Position numbers and translations under genes: made by a program. DNA of 5,749 nucleotides, from contig UPZS01000066.1 of NCBI GenBank assembly GCA_900538905.1, positions 1 through 5,749 of the forward strand, written 5' to 3'. Shown here one piece after another: positions 5,473-5,749 of the stretch (position 1 is its first letter; the number at the start of each line of letters is the position of its first letter). The DNA is from an uncultured Sutterella sp. (GTDB taxonomy: Bacteria; Pseudomonadota; Gammaproteobacteria; Burkholderiales; Burkholderiaceae_F). Below the pieces are notes generated by a model. It was not told the origin of the DNA, did no database searches, and worked only from the letters and a program-made list of their open reading frames with translations.

Positions 5473-5749
5473 TCAATTGTCTTTCTTAGTCGATTGTAGG
5501 CCTTTGCCAAAGGCAGGGAAGAACGTTTCGAAAGCCTCTTTGATTACCCGATAGACCTTGATCTCAAGCTCGGTTTTTACGTCGTCTCCGTCTTTGTCCG
5601 TGTACTTTTCGGGCGTCACAAACACCTTATGAAGTTTTTTCATGTAATGGTCGAGCACGTCTTCATAACATTTCACCCGATCGGTCGGTGTCATGGGCAC
5701 CAAGTTGATCTTGAAAAATCGCTCATGCGCAAGGTTCATCAACAAGCTC
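5473..5749 (-). CDS. Unrecognised protein, 3' part or small gene cut by the window edge
   Basis: An open leftward frame ends in a TGA stop at 5475-5473. If it starts at the ATG at 5739-5737 the protein is 88 aa; a GAG at the very edge (5749-5747) could be part of its ribosome site. The frame is, however, open to the edge (Ser-Leu-Leu before that Met), so this may be the C-terminus of a longer protein. I recognise no family. It is rich in charged and aromatic residues, with helices likely at RVKCYEDVLDHYMKKLHKVF and ELEIKVYRVIKEAFETFF, a charged turn KYTDKDGDDVK between them, and a lysine-rich end, STKKDN. There is no membrane segment in the visible part. It lies just upstream of the three-repeat protein gene on the same strand and is probably in its operon. 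Confidence 0.6.
   Translation of the reverse strand, partial: SLLMNLAHERFFKINLVPMTPTDRVKCYEDVLDHYMKKLHKVFVTPEKYTDKDGDDVKTELEIKVYRVIKEAFETFFPAFGKGLQSTKKDN

Noticed and set aside
1..5749. CRISPR array, tRNA/rRNA genes, insertion sequence
   Set aside because: I saw no regularly spaced repeats, no cloverleaf or rRNA blocks, and no transposase frame or paired terminal repeats with target duplications.

Overview
The window looks like chromosomal DNA from an anaerobic or facultative proteobacterium with a respiratory lifestyle. The best guess is a gut betaproteobacterium of the Sutterellaceae type. This rests on the E. coli-like DmsA/DmsB proteins, the moderate GC content with few TTA/CTA/TCA codons, and general memory of such genomes. 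It is an inference, not something the sequence proves.

Left part (1-3500): a divergent promoter region of about 350 bp separates the first ten codons of a leftward gene (1-30) from a rightward two-gene operon. The operon encodes a Tat-exported molybdopterin catalytic subunit (dmsA, 381-2762) and a four-cluster ferredoxin-like electron-transfer subunit (dmsB, 2775-3383). Together they would form the soluble AB part of a DMSO-reductase-type S- or N-oxide reductase: DmsB passes electrons through its Fe-S clusters to the Fe-S and Mo-bisMGD centres of DmsA. The membrane anchor gene dmsC and the chaperone gene dmsD are not in the window. Two hairpins follow dmsB, and the second (3465-3499) looks like a bidirectional terminator.

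Middle (3531-4858): a convergent aldo/keto reductase gene with an intact catalytic tetrad, a clear 27-nt palindrome in its leader, and a noncoding stretch of 314 bp. That stretch also carries a long hairpin (4768-4833) whose arms contain two inverted 9-mers matching the DnaA-box consensus.

Right part (4859-5749), all leftward: a short RelB/DinJ-like antitoxin with no toxin gene beside it, a 100-residue protein built almost entirely of three internal repeats, and the 3' part of an unrecognised gene that reaches the window edge. The last two are 24 bp apart and probably co-transcribed.

Most of the window is ordinary metabolism. The points worth a second look are the anchor-less dmsAB, the orphan antitoxin, the three-repeat protein with its unknown partner, and the two palindromes. 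I do not see a clearly new multi-gene system.
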